This document shows positions 1 through 10,732 of a DNA stretch of 64,000 nucleotides, in pieces. The stretch covers positions 48,645 to 112,644 of the forward strand of contig JAAEAF010004977.1 of the NCBI GenBank assembly GCA_011037195.1. Reading direction: 5' to 3'. Source of the DNA: Triatoma infestans. Taxonomy: Eukaryota > Arthropoda > Insecta > Hemiptera > Reduviidae. The notes under the pieces were generated by a model that worked only from the letters and a program-made list of their open reading frames with translations, was not told where the DNA came from and did no database searches. Position 1 is the first letter of the stretch. Each line of letters opens with the position of its first letter. The position numbers were made by a program, and so were the translations under genes.

Positions 1-724
1 CTGAGTTCACGGTCTTTTCTTCCAGGTTGGTGTTAGAAAGCTAAAAGAATGGAAGAGCTTTTTCATTTCAAGGATGTACTTCTAGTCTGGGGTCCAGGTC
101 ACATGGGAATTTTTGGGAATGAGAAGGTGGATAGGTTTGCCAAATTATGCACCTCTCTTCCTTTCATTGGCCCCGAGCCTGCTGGGTGTTTTTTGGCACA
201 TGTCTGTCAGGCTTCTAGTCATGGATAGTTTCACAGCATTCATCCTTATGTATGAGCACAGTTGGTTGTCGGCAGTTCAAGACGCTCATCGGGGTCCGGA
301 CCGGGCTATTAGTGAGGCGTTGCTGTGTCTTTCACGGAACTCTCTCAGCATCAGTTTGGATCCCTGACTGGAATCGTGGTTTAAGGAGACATCTCTAATT
401 AATGGGGCTTATGCCGGATCCATTTTGTAGAGTCTGTGAGTCAGAGGAAACGCCCATCCATCTTATGAGAGATTGCTTGGGTTGTGAGGAAATTTGGTTC
501 AGGACCTTCGGTCGGAATAGGATGTCTATGGAAGAGCTTAGGCTTTTTCCCTTCAAAGTTATTGTCCGATTTGTTCGGACTGCGATGAATTTTAGTTGGA
601 TTAGAACCGGGTCTGAATATTTGTACCAGGCCCGGTTTGTTGTTGTTTTTGTTGGGGTAGCTATATACCCAATGGGGCTTTGGATAGCGTAGGGTTTGGT
701 CCCTCCCCACAGGCGAATAATAAA
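1..724 (+). pseudogene. 3' end of RNase H-bearing non-LTR retrotransposon (family A)
   Basis: Reading from base 82 gives WGPGHMGIFGNEKVDRFAK, the last catalytic block of the RNase H domain (Asp of KVDRF) that ends Pol in I/R1/Loa-type non-LTR retrotransposons. A stop follows at 226-228. A second frame, 402-692, carries the C-terminal Cys/His cluster CRVCESEETPIHLMRDC (CX2CX7HX4C) and then FGRNRMSMEEL. The element runs off the left edge of the window and ends in an AAT-rich tail near 716-724. The copy at 26603-27040 has the same blocks in the same order. Frame breaks make it inactive. The clade within RNase H-bearing elements is not resolved. Confidence 0.75.
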
Positions 725-879
725 TATACAGTGTCAGAATTCCAAGTGTGAGCATATCTAGAAAACACGCTCACTACCTACAGCAAAGATAGCAACCCTG
801 ATAGCGAGGAAAGGAGCGCCGCCCCTGTTCTACCACAGTTTTCGCCAGCGCTCCATTAGCATTCAAGACGGCACGTTGC

Positions 880-990
880 AAGATCCTCCGTTGCAATATG
901 ACGAAATGTCGGTTTATGGCAAAGCTCTGGAGCAGTCTCAACCCAGAAACTTAAATGTTTTTCATGAGAATGACTGTGGAAGCCTATAAG
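880..990 (+). repeat. Fragment of ribozyme foldback family HHF3 (Penelope-like pseudo-LTR?)
   Basis: The stretch from TTGCAATATGACGAAATGTC through AGCAGTCTCAACCCAGAAAC is a diverged copy of the right arm at 1708-1800. Only the GAAA side of a hammerhead-like core survives here; no CUGANGA block is seen upstream. The neighbouring 725-879 has no recognisable content. Confidence 0.4.
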
Positions 991-1127
991 ATCGTTTTAT
1001 AAAAATTCCAAGTTTGAAAAAGTTACTAAAGCTTAAAATAAATGTAGTAACATCTTAATTAACTGTTATAAAAGAATCACACATTTTTGAATGAAGTAAA
1101 AAAAATGGATAACAATTATGATATGAG

Positions 1128-1318
1128 AGAAGGGATTCGCTCAGGTGTTAGAGCACTGGACTCCCACGCGGATGACCGGGTTCGAGTCCAGCTGTGCTGC
1201 CCTTACATTTTTTCTTCCTAGGGCCCCTTACAGCTTACTGTCCGGAAGCTGGCAGAGCATTGAGAAGATTCCGGGTGCCAGTGACCATAGGTTTGACCTG
1301 CTTAAATTAAAATAAAAA
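1128..1318 (+). mobile_element. tRNA-derived SINE, type A tail
   Basis: A tRNA-like head (GGTGTTAGAGCACTGGACTC, then a B box GGTTCGAGTCC at 1179-1189) is followed by a SINE body with ACTGTCCGG, GAGAAG and CCAGTGACCATAG, and by an A-rich end AAATTAAAATAAAAAAA. The same body and tail occur at 7213-7450 and, inverted, at 31677-31812. The tRNA part does not close a full cloverleaf, so this is a retroposon and not a tRNA gene. Confidence 0.8.
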
Positions 1319-1624
1319 AATGATTTGACAGTAACCTGTATGAACTAAAGAACAGAAAAACCAATTTTCCTGTTTTAATTATTTGGTGACTAGAATTGCT
1401 AATTTTGTATCTTATGCAGGTGGAAGAGACGCAAATGGACATGAACGGAAAATAAAAATAATGAGTTTACTGATATAAGGTTCTAGACTCTCTGCAATCT
1501 GGGATTAAGAATCCCTAATATAACATTAAAAATTATAGTTTAAATAATATTTTAGGTTTCCATGGCCATTTTTATGAAAAACACTTGAGTTTTTCGGTTA
1601 AGATCGCGTCAGTGGTTTGCTAAT

Positions 1625-1664
1625 CCGACATTTCGCCCATATTGCAATGAGCCTCTTCAGGATT
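1625..1664 (-). ncRNA. Hammerhead-ribozyme-like motif, HHF3 left arm
   Basis: On the minus strand: CTGAAGA (1660-1654), one unpaired G, stem II GCTCAT pairing with ATGGGC, then GAAA (1634-1631) followed by TGTC. The CUGANGA and GAAA boxes are intact, but the base after GAAA is U in place of C, so stem III is weak. Confidence 0.45.
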
Positions 1665-1699
1665 GAGACACCTTGCTCCATTAATTTTCAAGATATAAT

Positions 1700-1745
1700 T
1701 TTCCTGAACAGGCTCATTGCAATATGGGCGAAACCGTTGGTTCTA
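1700..1745 (+). ncRNA. Degenerate hammerhead-like motif, HHF3 right arm
   Basis: CTGAACA (1704-1710) departs from CUGANGA by one base. Stem II GCTCAT (1712-1717) pairs with ATGGGC (1724-1729), and GAAAC (1730-1734) follows. A GTT is placed where cleavage would fall. Probably inactive. Confidence 0.4.
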
Positions 1746-2027
1746 GCAAACCACTGACGCAATCTCAACTCGGAAACTCAAAGGTTTTTATAAATTTAAT
1801 TATCAAACAAGAATTTTGATTCTTCTGTAAATTTCCTGCGAAGTGTCATTGACATGTATAAAAATTACAAAAAGTAGATAAGTATAGGACTTTTTTACTT
1901 TCTCTTACTCCCTAGTAAGAGGAAGTATTGTGATCGTGTCAAATTTTCGATATCGAATTTTCACCGGAAATATCAGTTTTGAGGTCCTCTGAGTCCAAAA
2001 GGTGGTTTTTAGCAAATGATCTGTATG

Positions 2028-2029
2028 TA

Positions 2030-2068
<39 letters not shown>

Positions 2069-2072
2069 GGAT
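2028..2072. repeat. (TG)n/(TATG)n microsatellite inside MOD
   Basis: A run of TATG units then about 12 GT units. The same position in most other MOD copies holds a GT or GTAT run, so it belongs to the element. Confidence 0.85.
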
Positions 2073-2367
2073 GTGTGTAAAAAGAATATCTCAAAAACGA
2101 AAAATTGTAGGAAGCTCAGACTTGGTATTTCTATATTCGTATCTGACACAAACGTTTCGGGCATAATCCATCAACCGGAATAGCCACTTTACTGAAAATT
2201 TGTTATCAGTTTTTTATGATTTTCTCAAAAACTACTCAAACGATTTTCCTCAAACATGGTATATCAACTAAACGTTTATTTGAAACATTTCTCTGGGAAA
2301 ATTCATTTAAGGCGTCTTTTGAGGGGAGAGGTGGGGTTATGTTTACTCATAAAGTACTATTTCAGTT

Positions 2368-3259
2368 ACCTGGCTGTAAAAACATCAAGGTCTTGGCATT
2401 GGAGAGAGTGCTCGGCTGGTGGATCAAATTATTAGCTATGCCCTCAGAGAGAATACCAAAACGCTGTTATGATGCTATAATCGACTATGTTACTTCGCAT
2501 GCTCACCCCAAGAAACCAAGTATGTATAACTGGTTTTATTTTGTAAACAATATTTTAGCTACCTTGGGATGTGAGAGTATCGGCAAGCTTAATTCATATT
2601 ATCAATTGTTAAGATGTCGGGACGATATAGTTGAGAGATGGCATAACCACCTATACTCTCAGGACATTGAGCGGGCGCTTAATTCATCCTATAACCCCTT
2701 ATTTAGGTCCATTAGTTCCCTTGGTTGTGGTGAGTATTACTTAAATTCTAACATGTCTATTAAAAAACAGAGAGTTTTATCTCAATTAAGGTTAGCCAAT
2801 GAGCAAAATATTAAACTGTATTCCGATGGTAACAAATATATTATCAATACACAGGAAATTTGTACAATATGTAATATGAAAGAAATGGAAACTTTGGCTC
2901 ATATTCTTTTTAGATGTCCTATTTATAAACCTGATCGCTGTCACTACCTCGCCAATTATATCTCTCAGAGTACCCCTTTCGATCAAATAATGATTAATCT
3001 GCTGCAACCTGATAATACCTATTTAGCCAATAACCTTTTCTATTATATCACACAAATATTAAAGCTAAGATCTTTTATCTTAAATGAATGAGGGTATTTC
3101 CATTTCATTTTATTGAATTATGTATAGTTCTGTTTAGATTATGTATAATCTGTAACTGTTCTGTTCTTTAATTGGATATAACAAGTAAATGCTGTTTATT
3201 TTCTGTACCAAACCCATGTAACATGTAAAATTTTTGCGTAAATACATTATTATTATTAT
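2368..3259 (+). mobile_element. 5'-truncated non-LTR retrotransposon with exact 13-bp TSD
   Basis: The insert is flanked by TACTATTTCAGTT at 2355-2367 and 3260-3272 and ends in a short ATT tail, the signature of target-primed reverse transcription. Its reading frame is open from the 5' junction to the stop at 3089-3091, about 240 residues of the Pol C-terminus. It carries the Cys/His cluster CTICNMKEMETLAHILFRC, the zinc-knuckle-like motif that closes many non-LTR Pol proteins. RT and endonuclease are absent. The open frame and matching TSD suggest a younger insertion than its MOD host. Clade not resolved. Confidence 0.8.
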
Positions 3260-3699
3260 TACTATTTCAGTTTATTATACAATTCTATCATCCTAGTATA
3301 ATACATAATCTATCATCATACATTTTATCATCCTATCATAATATAGAATACAAATATCTTGTTAAAATTCTATGGTTGAAGAAAATCGGTGACCGGAAGT
3401 GCGTTTTTTTTTTAAAGTTATTTTAGTTTTCTATGATTTAATCCGTATATTACAGATTTCTTTTAATTTGCTATACTAACTATGAATACAGTGACCAATC
3501 ACTTTTGTTTGAAACTATTTTCCAAAAAAGTTCATTAAATAAGTTTTGAGTGGGGGAAGAGTGTAGGTTTCCACAAAAAAGTCATTTTATTAAGTTTAAT
3601 TCCCTAATTAATTTTATGATTACTTAAAATAGTTTTAAGTCCATTAATTTAATTTTTATTTTGAAATTTGAATCTACATTTCCAAATTCTATTTTTTTT

Positions 3700-4515
3700 T
3701 CTAACTAATAATGGATTTATACAATGTCTGTAGATTTATAAACTCTAATACATAACGCTTCTACTTTCTATAATTTATTTATATAATTGAATTAATAATT
3801 ATTAATTCGATTCCTTTTTTTTTTTTTATGTTGTTGCCAAAAACTAGATTTTGATTGAATTAGCTCATGCGTAGATTTCAGTCTTTAAAGTAGTGTTTCA
3901 ATACTTTGTAGACTGCGCCACATACATAAAAATTAATGTAATGAATATCTAAAAACACCAAGTCTAAGAAATGTTTTTTAACTAAAATATTATGAATTCT
4001 TTGGAGAAATTTTTGTGAGTGTTTAACATCAATTTTATTTTGTTCCATTAGTATAAACGGACAAATACAAAATGGCGGATCTTGCATTGCTGTCTAATTC
4101 TCTTTCGCTTTGTTTCAACAATGCAGTTACTTGGGGAATAGCGACCCCAGGATTACCGCAGATGTTAAACACCCACATAAATGTCTCCAATGAATTCATA
4201 ATGTTCAGTTGAAAAACTTTGGTTACACCTGGAGTATGTAGCTATTCATTATATTGTCCTTAATTTTATGTAGGCGGCGCAGTCCACAGATTATTGAAAA
4301 GTTATATACAGAGTGTATTATACATATGAGCTAATTCAATCAAAATCTAGTTTCTTGCAACAACATGAAAATCGGAATCGAACTAATTATTAGTGCAATT
4401 AAACAAATAAATTATAATAAGAAGAAGCATTATGTATTAGAGTTCGAAAATCTAGAGACTATGTAACTATGTAAATTGGAGTAAGAGAAAGTCATGCGAG
4501 TGTTTCACACCAGAC
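3700..4515. repeat. Large palindrome of repeat Y ending in a MOD-type 3' terminus
   Basis: The left arm (about 3763-4085) and right arm (about 4230-4435) are inverted copies; the shared block is CTAGATTTTGATTGAATTAG with TTATTAATTCGATTCC. The left arm ends in AAATACAAAATGGCGGA. Between the arms, 4120-4160 matches the 5' region of the SINE at 46120 (ACTTGGGGAATAGCGACCCC). The right flank ends GGAGTAAGAGAAAGTCATG then GAGTGTTTCACACCAGA, the MOD 3' terminus. Single arms of repeat Y recur at 18868-19240 and 56941-57228. Confidence 0.65.
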
Positions 4516-4619
4516 TTTTTCTATTAAGTACTTTACAAAATATAGAACATTGTTTTGTGTTCATTAAATTAATTGTAATATAAAAATAGTATTTATAAAA
4601 TTAAACTATTAAAAAAAAA

Positions 4620-4688
4620 TCCAGGGGGGGCCGACAAATTAGTATGATCAAGAAGGGGTGGGAGATACAGAAAGTTTGAAAGCCACTG
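4620..4688. mobile_element. Possible hAT-type terminal fragment
   Basis: The stretch ends GAAAGTTTGAAAGCCACTG, which inverted reads CAGTGGCTTTCAAACTTTC, a typical hAT (Charlie-like) terminus. The other end and an 8-bp duplication were not found. Confidence 0.35.
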
Positions 4689-4694
4689 CATACT

Positions 4695-5580
4695 ATATAG
4701 TGTTAATAAAAATTTAATATGTTACCAACATATCGAGTTTATAGAAAATAGGTTTTATAGAAAGTATGATTTTTTTTTTTGCCTAATTACTTTTCGGAGG
4801 CAAATACTATGTACTTTAACAGTTGTATGTGTAATGGAATCGTTTGATGTGATTCCTGATGTAGTAGATGTCTTGAAGAGGGCGGAAGTTAGTTGAGAGA
4901 TTTTGGAAGTTAGTGCATCAAATTATTAATACGGATTTTATAAAAATAAACTGTATTTTACCAATAATTTTAACGTATAAATAGTAACTAATAACTAGCA
5001 AAATACTTAGGAATAAATAGAAGATAAATAAGTAATAAATTAGAATGATAAAATAAACGAACTAAGATGCACTACTAAAAGATAATAAGTTTAAATGAAA
5101 CTGTGTATAGTCGCGTAAACTGCTGCTCGTGTATATGGACGTGCTCGTATCGTCGTATAAGATATAATAATCCTCTCGTTGTATATGATAGAGTTTATAT
5201 ATCGGTGTTGGCCACACTCACACCAAGACATCTGTCCTAGTGTGCGACCTTGTGCGACCTTCGTAGTTTGCTGACCTTATTTAGGTCAGTGGCCAACCTT
5301 ATCGGTGCTTGCTTTGATGTAAAGTATTGAAAAGGGCTTTGTTGTTTATTTGGCCGGTATTGTCTTGAAGACGGCGGCCTGCTAGGTCGCTGGTTATAAA
5401 TTGCTCTTTTATTACTGCCATCCTTTGTTAAGATAGCAGCTGGCTGGTACCACTTTGACATTGGTATGACTTTCCATGTCATTACATATGTTAAATTTGT
5501 AAGTGGGTAATAAATCTGAAATATGCAAATCGCAGTAAGAGAAGGTCACGTGGGTGTGCTCATCAGATTTTTTAATTTCA
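4695..5580 (+). repeat. Old MOD-related 3' half, split by the solo LTR
   Basis: Bases 4710-4829 (GCCTAATTACTTTTCGGAGG) and 5491-5580 (GCAGTAAGAGAAGGTCACG, then GTGCTCATCAGATTTT) join across the LTR. The joined text matches 51620-51775 block by block, so the LTR inserted into an existing MOD relative. Confidence 0.55.
4830..5486. mobile_element. Solo LTR, 657 bp, TSD TATG
   Basis: Begins TGTAATGG and ends CATTACA, so it has TG...CA ends inside a 7-bp terminal inverted repeat (TGTAATG/CATTACA). It is flanked on both sides by TATG (4826-4829, 5487-5490). A 4-bp duplication fits Ty3/Gypsy better than Copia (5 bp). No internal region is attached, as expected after LTR-LTR recombination. The open frame at 5237-5482 on the minus strand inside it shows no recognisable motif. 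Confidence 0.7.
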
Positions 5581-5589
5581 TTTTATGTT

Positions 5590-6445
5590 ACATGTATATT
5601 TGAAATTTTGTCTAAATCCTGTAGTATATTTTTATAGACTAGGAAAAGATGAAAAATATTTTCAAACGATGGCTCTTTAAATTCATTTTTATTTGCCGAA
5701 ATTTACTAATTTGAATAAATAATAACTTCCAACCTTTGATAAAATTCAACTTTTTATTTTTGTTTATTTCCCGCAGCATATTTTGCAATAACAAACTATA
5801 TCTGATTTACAATAAAATAAGAATGAGAAACTACCCAAGAGATAATATTCCTGTTGATAATTATTTTCAATTTTCACTGTCTTTTGCAAACAGATCTCGC
5901 GACCATTGACATTTTAGGATCCAAAGATAAATTACGTTTTGGAAAACATATGAGAGGATATAGTCTATCTATTTAACAACTAATTAAAATAAGAAAATGT
6001 TATTTACCTTCGTTAATGGGGCAGAGGACTGGTATATACCGGAACAGTGTGTAGTATACCACCGTGTAGCGCCACCTAGCCAGTCGCCAACATATATCAT
6101 GTAGGCCAGACGGCGATGACGGATACTGATGTACTGTCTTTTCAGTTTGGGTGGGCCATCATCCCCTTATTACGCCACCTAATTGCTTGTAAAAATGTGA
6201 AGAACCACCCTATAATGTTGATTGAAGAGATTTTCTAATTTAATTGTTAACATTACCACTTACTTTTTCATCGCTTCTTCTTGCGAGACTAGGTATTCAT
6301 TTGGCCATAATGTAATCATAATTTATGCATCTATTTGTTCTGCATATATGGGATGCCGTGTCGCCTAGTTATTCTGAAAATGTAAGACTTGAATATACTT
6401 TTAATTTGTAACCCCTAAATTTACCAGAAGATTTCAAATTGTAAA
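5590..6445. other. No recognisable feature
   Basis: AT-rich sequence with a GC-richer patch at 6020-6185 (GTGTAGCGCCACCTAGCCAG). I see no reading frame or repeat relation for it. Confidence 0.5.
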
Positions 6446-7125
6446 TCATTTTTACTTTCTCTCAGTTCTAGTAAGAGGAAGTATTGTTTTAAATTGGTCC
6501 GAAATTGCGGATCACGGAGTTGACTTTCTTTTTTCATAAAAAATTTTGGAAAAGAGATTTCTTCAAGAAAAATGAAAGAATTGATGTAATGCTGCGGATG
6601 ATACTAATTATAGTTTAGTAAAAAAAAAAATATTCTTTTTTACAATACAAAAATCTGGCGTGAAACACTCACACAACTTTCTTTTGCTCCAGTTCTCAAA
6701 ATTATAATTGACAAATTGTATAGTTAGTGTACCAAATTTAATGAAATTCGTTGAAAACTGAAAAAAACTGTTCAGTAAAAGCACACTTTCGGTTTACTAA
6801 TTTTCTTGAACCCTGGAATTATGGCTATCTATTTATTTCTAATTAATTTTGTTTGTGTGATAGAATTATATAAACAACTATGATAGTACTTTAGAGAAAA
6901 ACACAACCCCACCCCCCACATCTAAAAATGCCCTTAATGAATTTTCCCAGAGAAATGTTTTAAATAAAAGTTGTAGATCTTTGAATGTTTAGTTTATACA
7001 GGAAGTTTCAAGAAAATCGTCAGAGTCATTTTTGAGAAAATCGCGAAAATGTGAAAAAATCATTTAGTAAAGTGGTAAAGTAAACGCACTTATCAGTAAA
7101 GAGTTTATTCTTTACTCTTTTCCAA
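6446..7125 (-). mobile_element. MOD fragments (5'-end scrap at 6446-6490; inverted partial copy 6651-7125)
   Basis: 6446-6490 is a diverged 5' end (TCTAGTAAGAGGAAGTATTG). From 6651 the inverted 3' terminus TCTGGCGTGAAACACTCACAC and ACTTTCTTTTGCTCC begin a minus-oriented copy with two modules (ACTTTCGGTTTACTAATTTT at about 6784). It dies out near 7125 before the 5' end. Confidence 0.7.
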
Positions 7126-7212
7126 GTATGGTAGAATTAATTTAATAAAATTGCTACAGTATGCAAATAAAATGAAATAACCATGGTAACAATACAGAAA
7201 AAAGTGTAGAGG

Positions 7213-7450
7213 GAAGAGGATAGCTAAGTGGTTAGCGTACTGGACGCGGAGGACACGGGTTCGAGTCCAGCTGTGCTACTATTAGATTTTTTCTTCCTAG
7301 GAGCGTCTACCGCTCACTGTCCGGTGATGGACAGTGTTGTCTGTAACGAGAGAATACTGTCCGGAGGCCGGCAGTGCACTGAGAAGGTTCCAATGAGAAG
7401 GGCGCCAATGACCATAGATGTTGACGCGCCTTAAATTAAAAAAAAAAAGT
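7213..7450 (+). mobile_element. tRNA-derived SINE, type A tail
   Basis: tRNA-like head TAGCTAAGTGGTTAGCGTAC with B box GGTTCGAGTCC at 7258-7268, SINE body with two CTGTCCGG blocks, then GCGCCAATGACCATAG and a poly(A)-like end AAATTAAAAAAAAAAAG. AAAAAAGTGTAGA before it and AAAAAAGTATAAAA after it may be a decayed target duplication. Confidence 0.8.
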
Positions 7451-7529
7451 ATAAAAGCTTGAATATTCTTATATCCCTCAATGATAATATTTTTTGAATG
7501 CAATAAAATGCTGGATATTATTTAGATAA

Positions 7530-8245
7530 TCGCGTGTGAACAAATATCTCAAAAACGAAAGCTTAAACTTGGTATTCCGTTCTGGTATACCAACAACCGT
7601 ATTTGAAACCAAATTCTCGGGTAAAATACATCATACAGTGGTGCGTTTTTACGGAATGAATATTTTCAAGTTTCCTCAAAACCGGCTCCAAAATTTTTCT
7701 CTATACATCCTATACAACTAGATACATAAGTGTACCTATCATGTTTATATGAAATATTTGGCTGGGAAAATTGATTTTTTAGGGCTTCTGGGCGAACAGT
7801 ACTGTGCCAATATTTCCTCTAAAGAATCACTTAACTTCAGTGTATGGATGGTTCTACCGCCTCTATAATATTAATATACATTAGAACTATTGTTAGGATT
7901 CCAAATTTGTGGAAAATCGGTTAACCAGAAGTGCTATTTTATAGAATACGTTTTTGAGTTTTTGGGGGGGGGGGATTTTCTCGAAAACTACTATAACGTT
8001 TTTCTTTAAACTTGGAATGCTAATCGCTGCACACTTATATCAACTTATCACTTTTAATTGAATTTTAGAAAAAGTTTATTTTACAGAATCCTACGGAATG
8101 TGGCGTTAAATTTTCAAAATTTTGTTGATTTCCTTTAATATTATTGGCATTGTCTTCTTGACTACAATATAACTACAATGTGATGACTACTTGAGGGGCT
8201 TACCAGCATTAAAAGTAAGAGAAAGTCGTGTGAGTGTTTGTTATT
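7530..8245 (+). mobile_element. Diverged MOD copy
   Basis: Retains ATCTCAAAAACGAAAGC, the CTTGGTATTCCGTT block, two modules with GGTTAACCAGAAGTGC (about 7920), and the 3' terminus AAGTAAGAGAAAGTCGTGTG, then AGTGTTTG. The terminal hairpin is destroyed. Frames in this stretch (e.g. 7536-7721) are chance. Confidence 0.65.
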
Positions 8246-8467
8246 AATGATCCGAATCATTAAAGTTTCATAGGATCCGAAGAGCGGAGAAACACAAAAA
8301 TGAATCAAAAAAAGTTAGTTACTCTTCACGTAGGCCAGACTAGGAAGGGACAGTTCAATTCATATAAATCGAGCGACAACAGTTCAGAACAGTTTACGAC
8401 CAGTTTTCAACCTGTTAGTTACCCACCTTCTCCTACCTTCTCATTAGTCTGCCACTTTATATATCTC
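8246..8467. other. No recognisable feature
   Basis: Short unassigned stretch ahead of the 8-bp duplication TCGCTACC. The 92-codon frame at 8300-8578 crosses the retrotransposon junction and has no motif. Confidence 0.4.
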
Positions 8468-8475
8468 TCGCTACC

Positions 8476-8990
8476 TATTTATTATTATTATAAGACCGGG
8501 TGCCTGGCGGCATGGGACCTAAGCCTATATGACTTTTATCCCCCCAATGCCTCCCCCCAATATCGTACCCTTAAATAGTCTCCCCCAGTAACCTACTGGT
8601 CAGTCTACAATATCCCAGGATATCCTTCAACTCCAACTCGCCCAAGCAATGTGGTGCCCTCCCAAATACGCTAAATCTAGTACCAGCGAAACGGGGGCAC
8701 TGACATAAATAGGGGGCACTGACCGTTTCCCTGACTCCGTCATCGCTATTCTGACAAGTGGGCCTAGACGTCCTCCCAATGTTAAACAAGTGACTCGACA
8801 CCCAGGTGTGTCCAGTCACTACCCCCACCAAGGTCCTCAGACCTGTCTTACCGAGGGACAGGAGGTAAGCCGAAACTCCTTGCTTAATTCCTTTTATAAA
8901 TCTTTTAACTTGGAGGCGCCTCTGCGTGCCTCCCTCCCAGCATTTTTCCAAGACACTCGTCTCCCAAAGTCTAATCTGTTTATCGCGAAA
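8476..8990 (-). pseudogene. 5'-truncated RNase H-type non-LTR retrotransposon, Pol C-terminus
   Basis: On the minus strand the frame 8951-8571 contains LRTLVGVVTGHTWVSSHL, then PTCQNS and YLCQCPRFAGTRFSVFG. This is the post-RNase H tail (V-TGH-L--HL, Cys/His cluster, VFG) of arthropod I/R1-type Pol. The 3' end is a TAA/ATT run at about 8476-8490. Possible target duplication TCGCTACC at 8468-8475 and 8991-8998; eight bases is short, so chance remains possible. RT and RNase H domains are missing. Confidence 0.65.
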
Positions 8991-9059
8991 TCGCTACCAA
9001 ACTTTTATATATTTGTAAAGTCCTTGCAGTTTGCGCGTTATTTCCTTTTACAGTGATCA

Positions 9060-9780
9060 GCAAATATTCTAGTTTATTTTCGCTAAAATCGATACTCTCT
9101 AATTCTCTCTCTCCTTCTCACATCTATTATAATGATAAGTGCTATAAAGATGCTGCTCCAGAAGAAGTTCGGACTAGAACGAAAGTAGACCTTAGTCATC
9201 TTAGGGTATTTGGATGGAAGACTAATTCACATATAACGAAACAATTTAGAAAAAAAGTTGTATACGAAATCCAAAGTGTAGTGTAAATAGTGTAGGACAT
9301 TATGAACATTCTAAAGGGTCTAGACTTTCATGATGATAGATTTTCAAGGGGAGTAATTAAGGCTTCGAGATGTTGAGTTTATCGAAATAGAATATGTAGA
9401 TAAAGACATTACAGACCAAGATAATGAGATAATTGATAAAACTATGATTAAAGAAATAAACGAAAATATAATATTACATGCAAATAATATGTGGAAGGAC
9501 AAAATTTCAAAGAAAAAGAAAACAAAGACGAAGAAATAGCTGTGGAAGATGATTTGCTGAATTCGCTGATTGAAGAGAGTGAAGAGGAAGACCCACAGGT
9601 AGACAGAATATACCCGACCAGGAAAAGAATACCACCTAATCGCTATACAGACCGACAGCGTTGTCTATTTGCATCTGACAGTGATTCGGGGATAGTAACT
9701 GATCTATTACAAATACTAGTTAAAGACAAAAGAAGTAGAGCTGCAGATAGTAGCATAGTAATGATAATGAGAATATAATT
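9060..9780 (+). pseudogene. Copia-type Pol remnant (integrase C-terminus and linker)
   Basis: The frame 9053-9286 contains VDLSHLRVFGWKTNSHITKQ then FRKK, matching the Copia integrase block usually seen as SHLRVFG--A--HIP---RKK. After broken frames, 9491-9778 carries an acidic stretch and YPTRKRIPPNRYTDRQR, the R-S-R-PP-R-Y-like linker that precedes Copia RT. A line with FHDDRFSRGVIKASRC lies between. RT, RNase H, gag and definite LTRs were not found. Stops and frame changes show it is dead. Confidence 0.7.
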
Positions 9781-10732
9781 ATGGTAAAAAGATAGTAACA
9801 AGTTTTTACAGGGAGAAAAGACAAATTGGAAAAAGATAATGATAATTTTTCAAAGGATTAATAATTATTCACCCCAAAATGGGGGCAAAATAATTCATCA
9901 AAATGTTTTTCACTCTTATACATTAATTATCCTTTAATATTAAAAGCAAATTAGCTCCTACTATATAGTAATTACCATTAAGTGGTTAAAAAGTTAATTT
10001 AAAATTTATCAAAATAAAAATAATTAGTTACCATAGAAACCAATTAGTCAAGAAAATTTTGTCTCTTTATCTATTTATAAATTCAAGTTTTGGAGTGGAT
10101 TGGTTTGGGTGCAATTTTAAAATGAATTGATGTTAGCAAACGTAGTGGTGTTGGTGGCGGGGTGTTAGCAAGGGACACATGTATGTTAAAAACAAACTCT
10201 TAACTTTAAATAAAAAAAAAAATAAAAAATGTCTGAAACAATTTCAGAAAAAGGAAACAAGGGGATTCTTAGTAGCGGCCGGCCACGCTAGTGAAACAGG
10301 TCGACTATAAGAAAACTTTCAATTTATTTTTATCTCAGTGTAGAAGACTAAAAACAAACAAAAAATTTGTGTCCAAAATGTCAGAATAAATCAGAGTGGA
10401 AGCAATATTGTAAAGCAAGCGGCGCACAGGTGCTCTGTGTGTACGCAATGAACCACCGTGTTATGTATATAAAGTTACCTGGCGTATTATTGAATGTGAT
10501 ATACAAGATACAATGATCACTGCCTTGTGTTATTATTAGATTTGTGGCTAACTTCTTTTTTGGATTATATATGAATATCAAATATAGTATTATATATTAT
10601 ATTTATATACAGTACAAAATTATAATAAATATCACGAAGAAAACTCAAATTGACAAAAAGGAGTGAATATAGGGTCTGTGTAATAGGGTGACATTATTGA
10701 ATTAGCTTGTAGGTAATTATTTGTATTCCTAG
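9781..10732. other. AT-rich stretch, possible remains of the Copia 3' region
   Basis: A G-rich run GGTGTTGGTGGCGGGG at 10146-10161 directly before TGTTAGCAAGGG could be a polypurine tract and LTR start. I could not find a matching LTR end, so this is a weak suggestion. The rest has no recognisable content. Confidence 0.3.

Larger units (their letters stand above)
1567..1800. mobile_element. Foldback element HHF3 with hammerhead-like cores in both arms
   Basis: Arms of about 95 bp (1567-1662 and 1708-1800) are inverted copies; shared blocks are CAGTGGTTTGCTA and CGCCCATATTGCAATGAGCC. Each arm holds a hammerhead-like core, annotated separately. No open frame is present. Known biology: hammerhead motifs occur in pseudo-LTRs of Penelope-like retroelements, which can lie in inverted pairs. 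Assignment to Penelope is inference. Confidence 0.6.
1893..3620 (+). mobile_element. MOD repeat copy 1, split by a non-LTR insertion
   Basis: Starts with ACTTTCTCTTACTCC and AGTAAGAGGAAGTATTG, carries a GT microsatellite at about 2028-2060, and has the module text (TTTCTCAAAAACTACTC, GAAACATTTCTCTGGGAAAA, GAGGTGGGGTTATG) up to 2367. It resumes at 3273 after the insertion and decays past 3600. The ATG frame at 2216-3091 begins in this repeat and runs by chance into the inserted retrotransposon. Confidence 0.75.
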
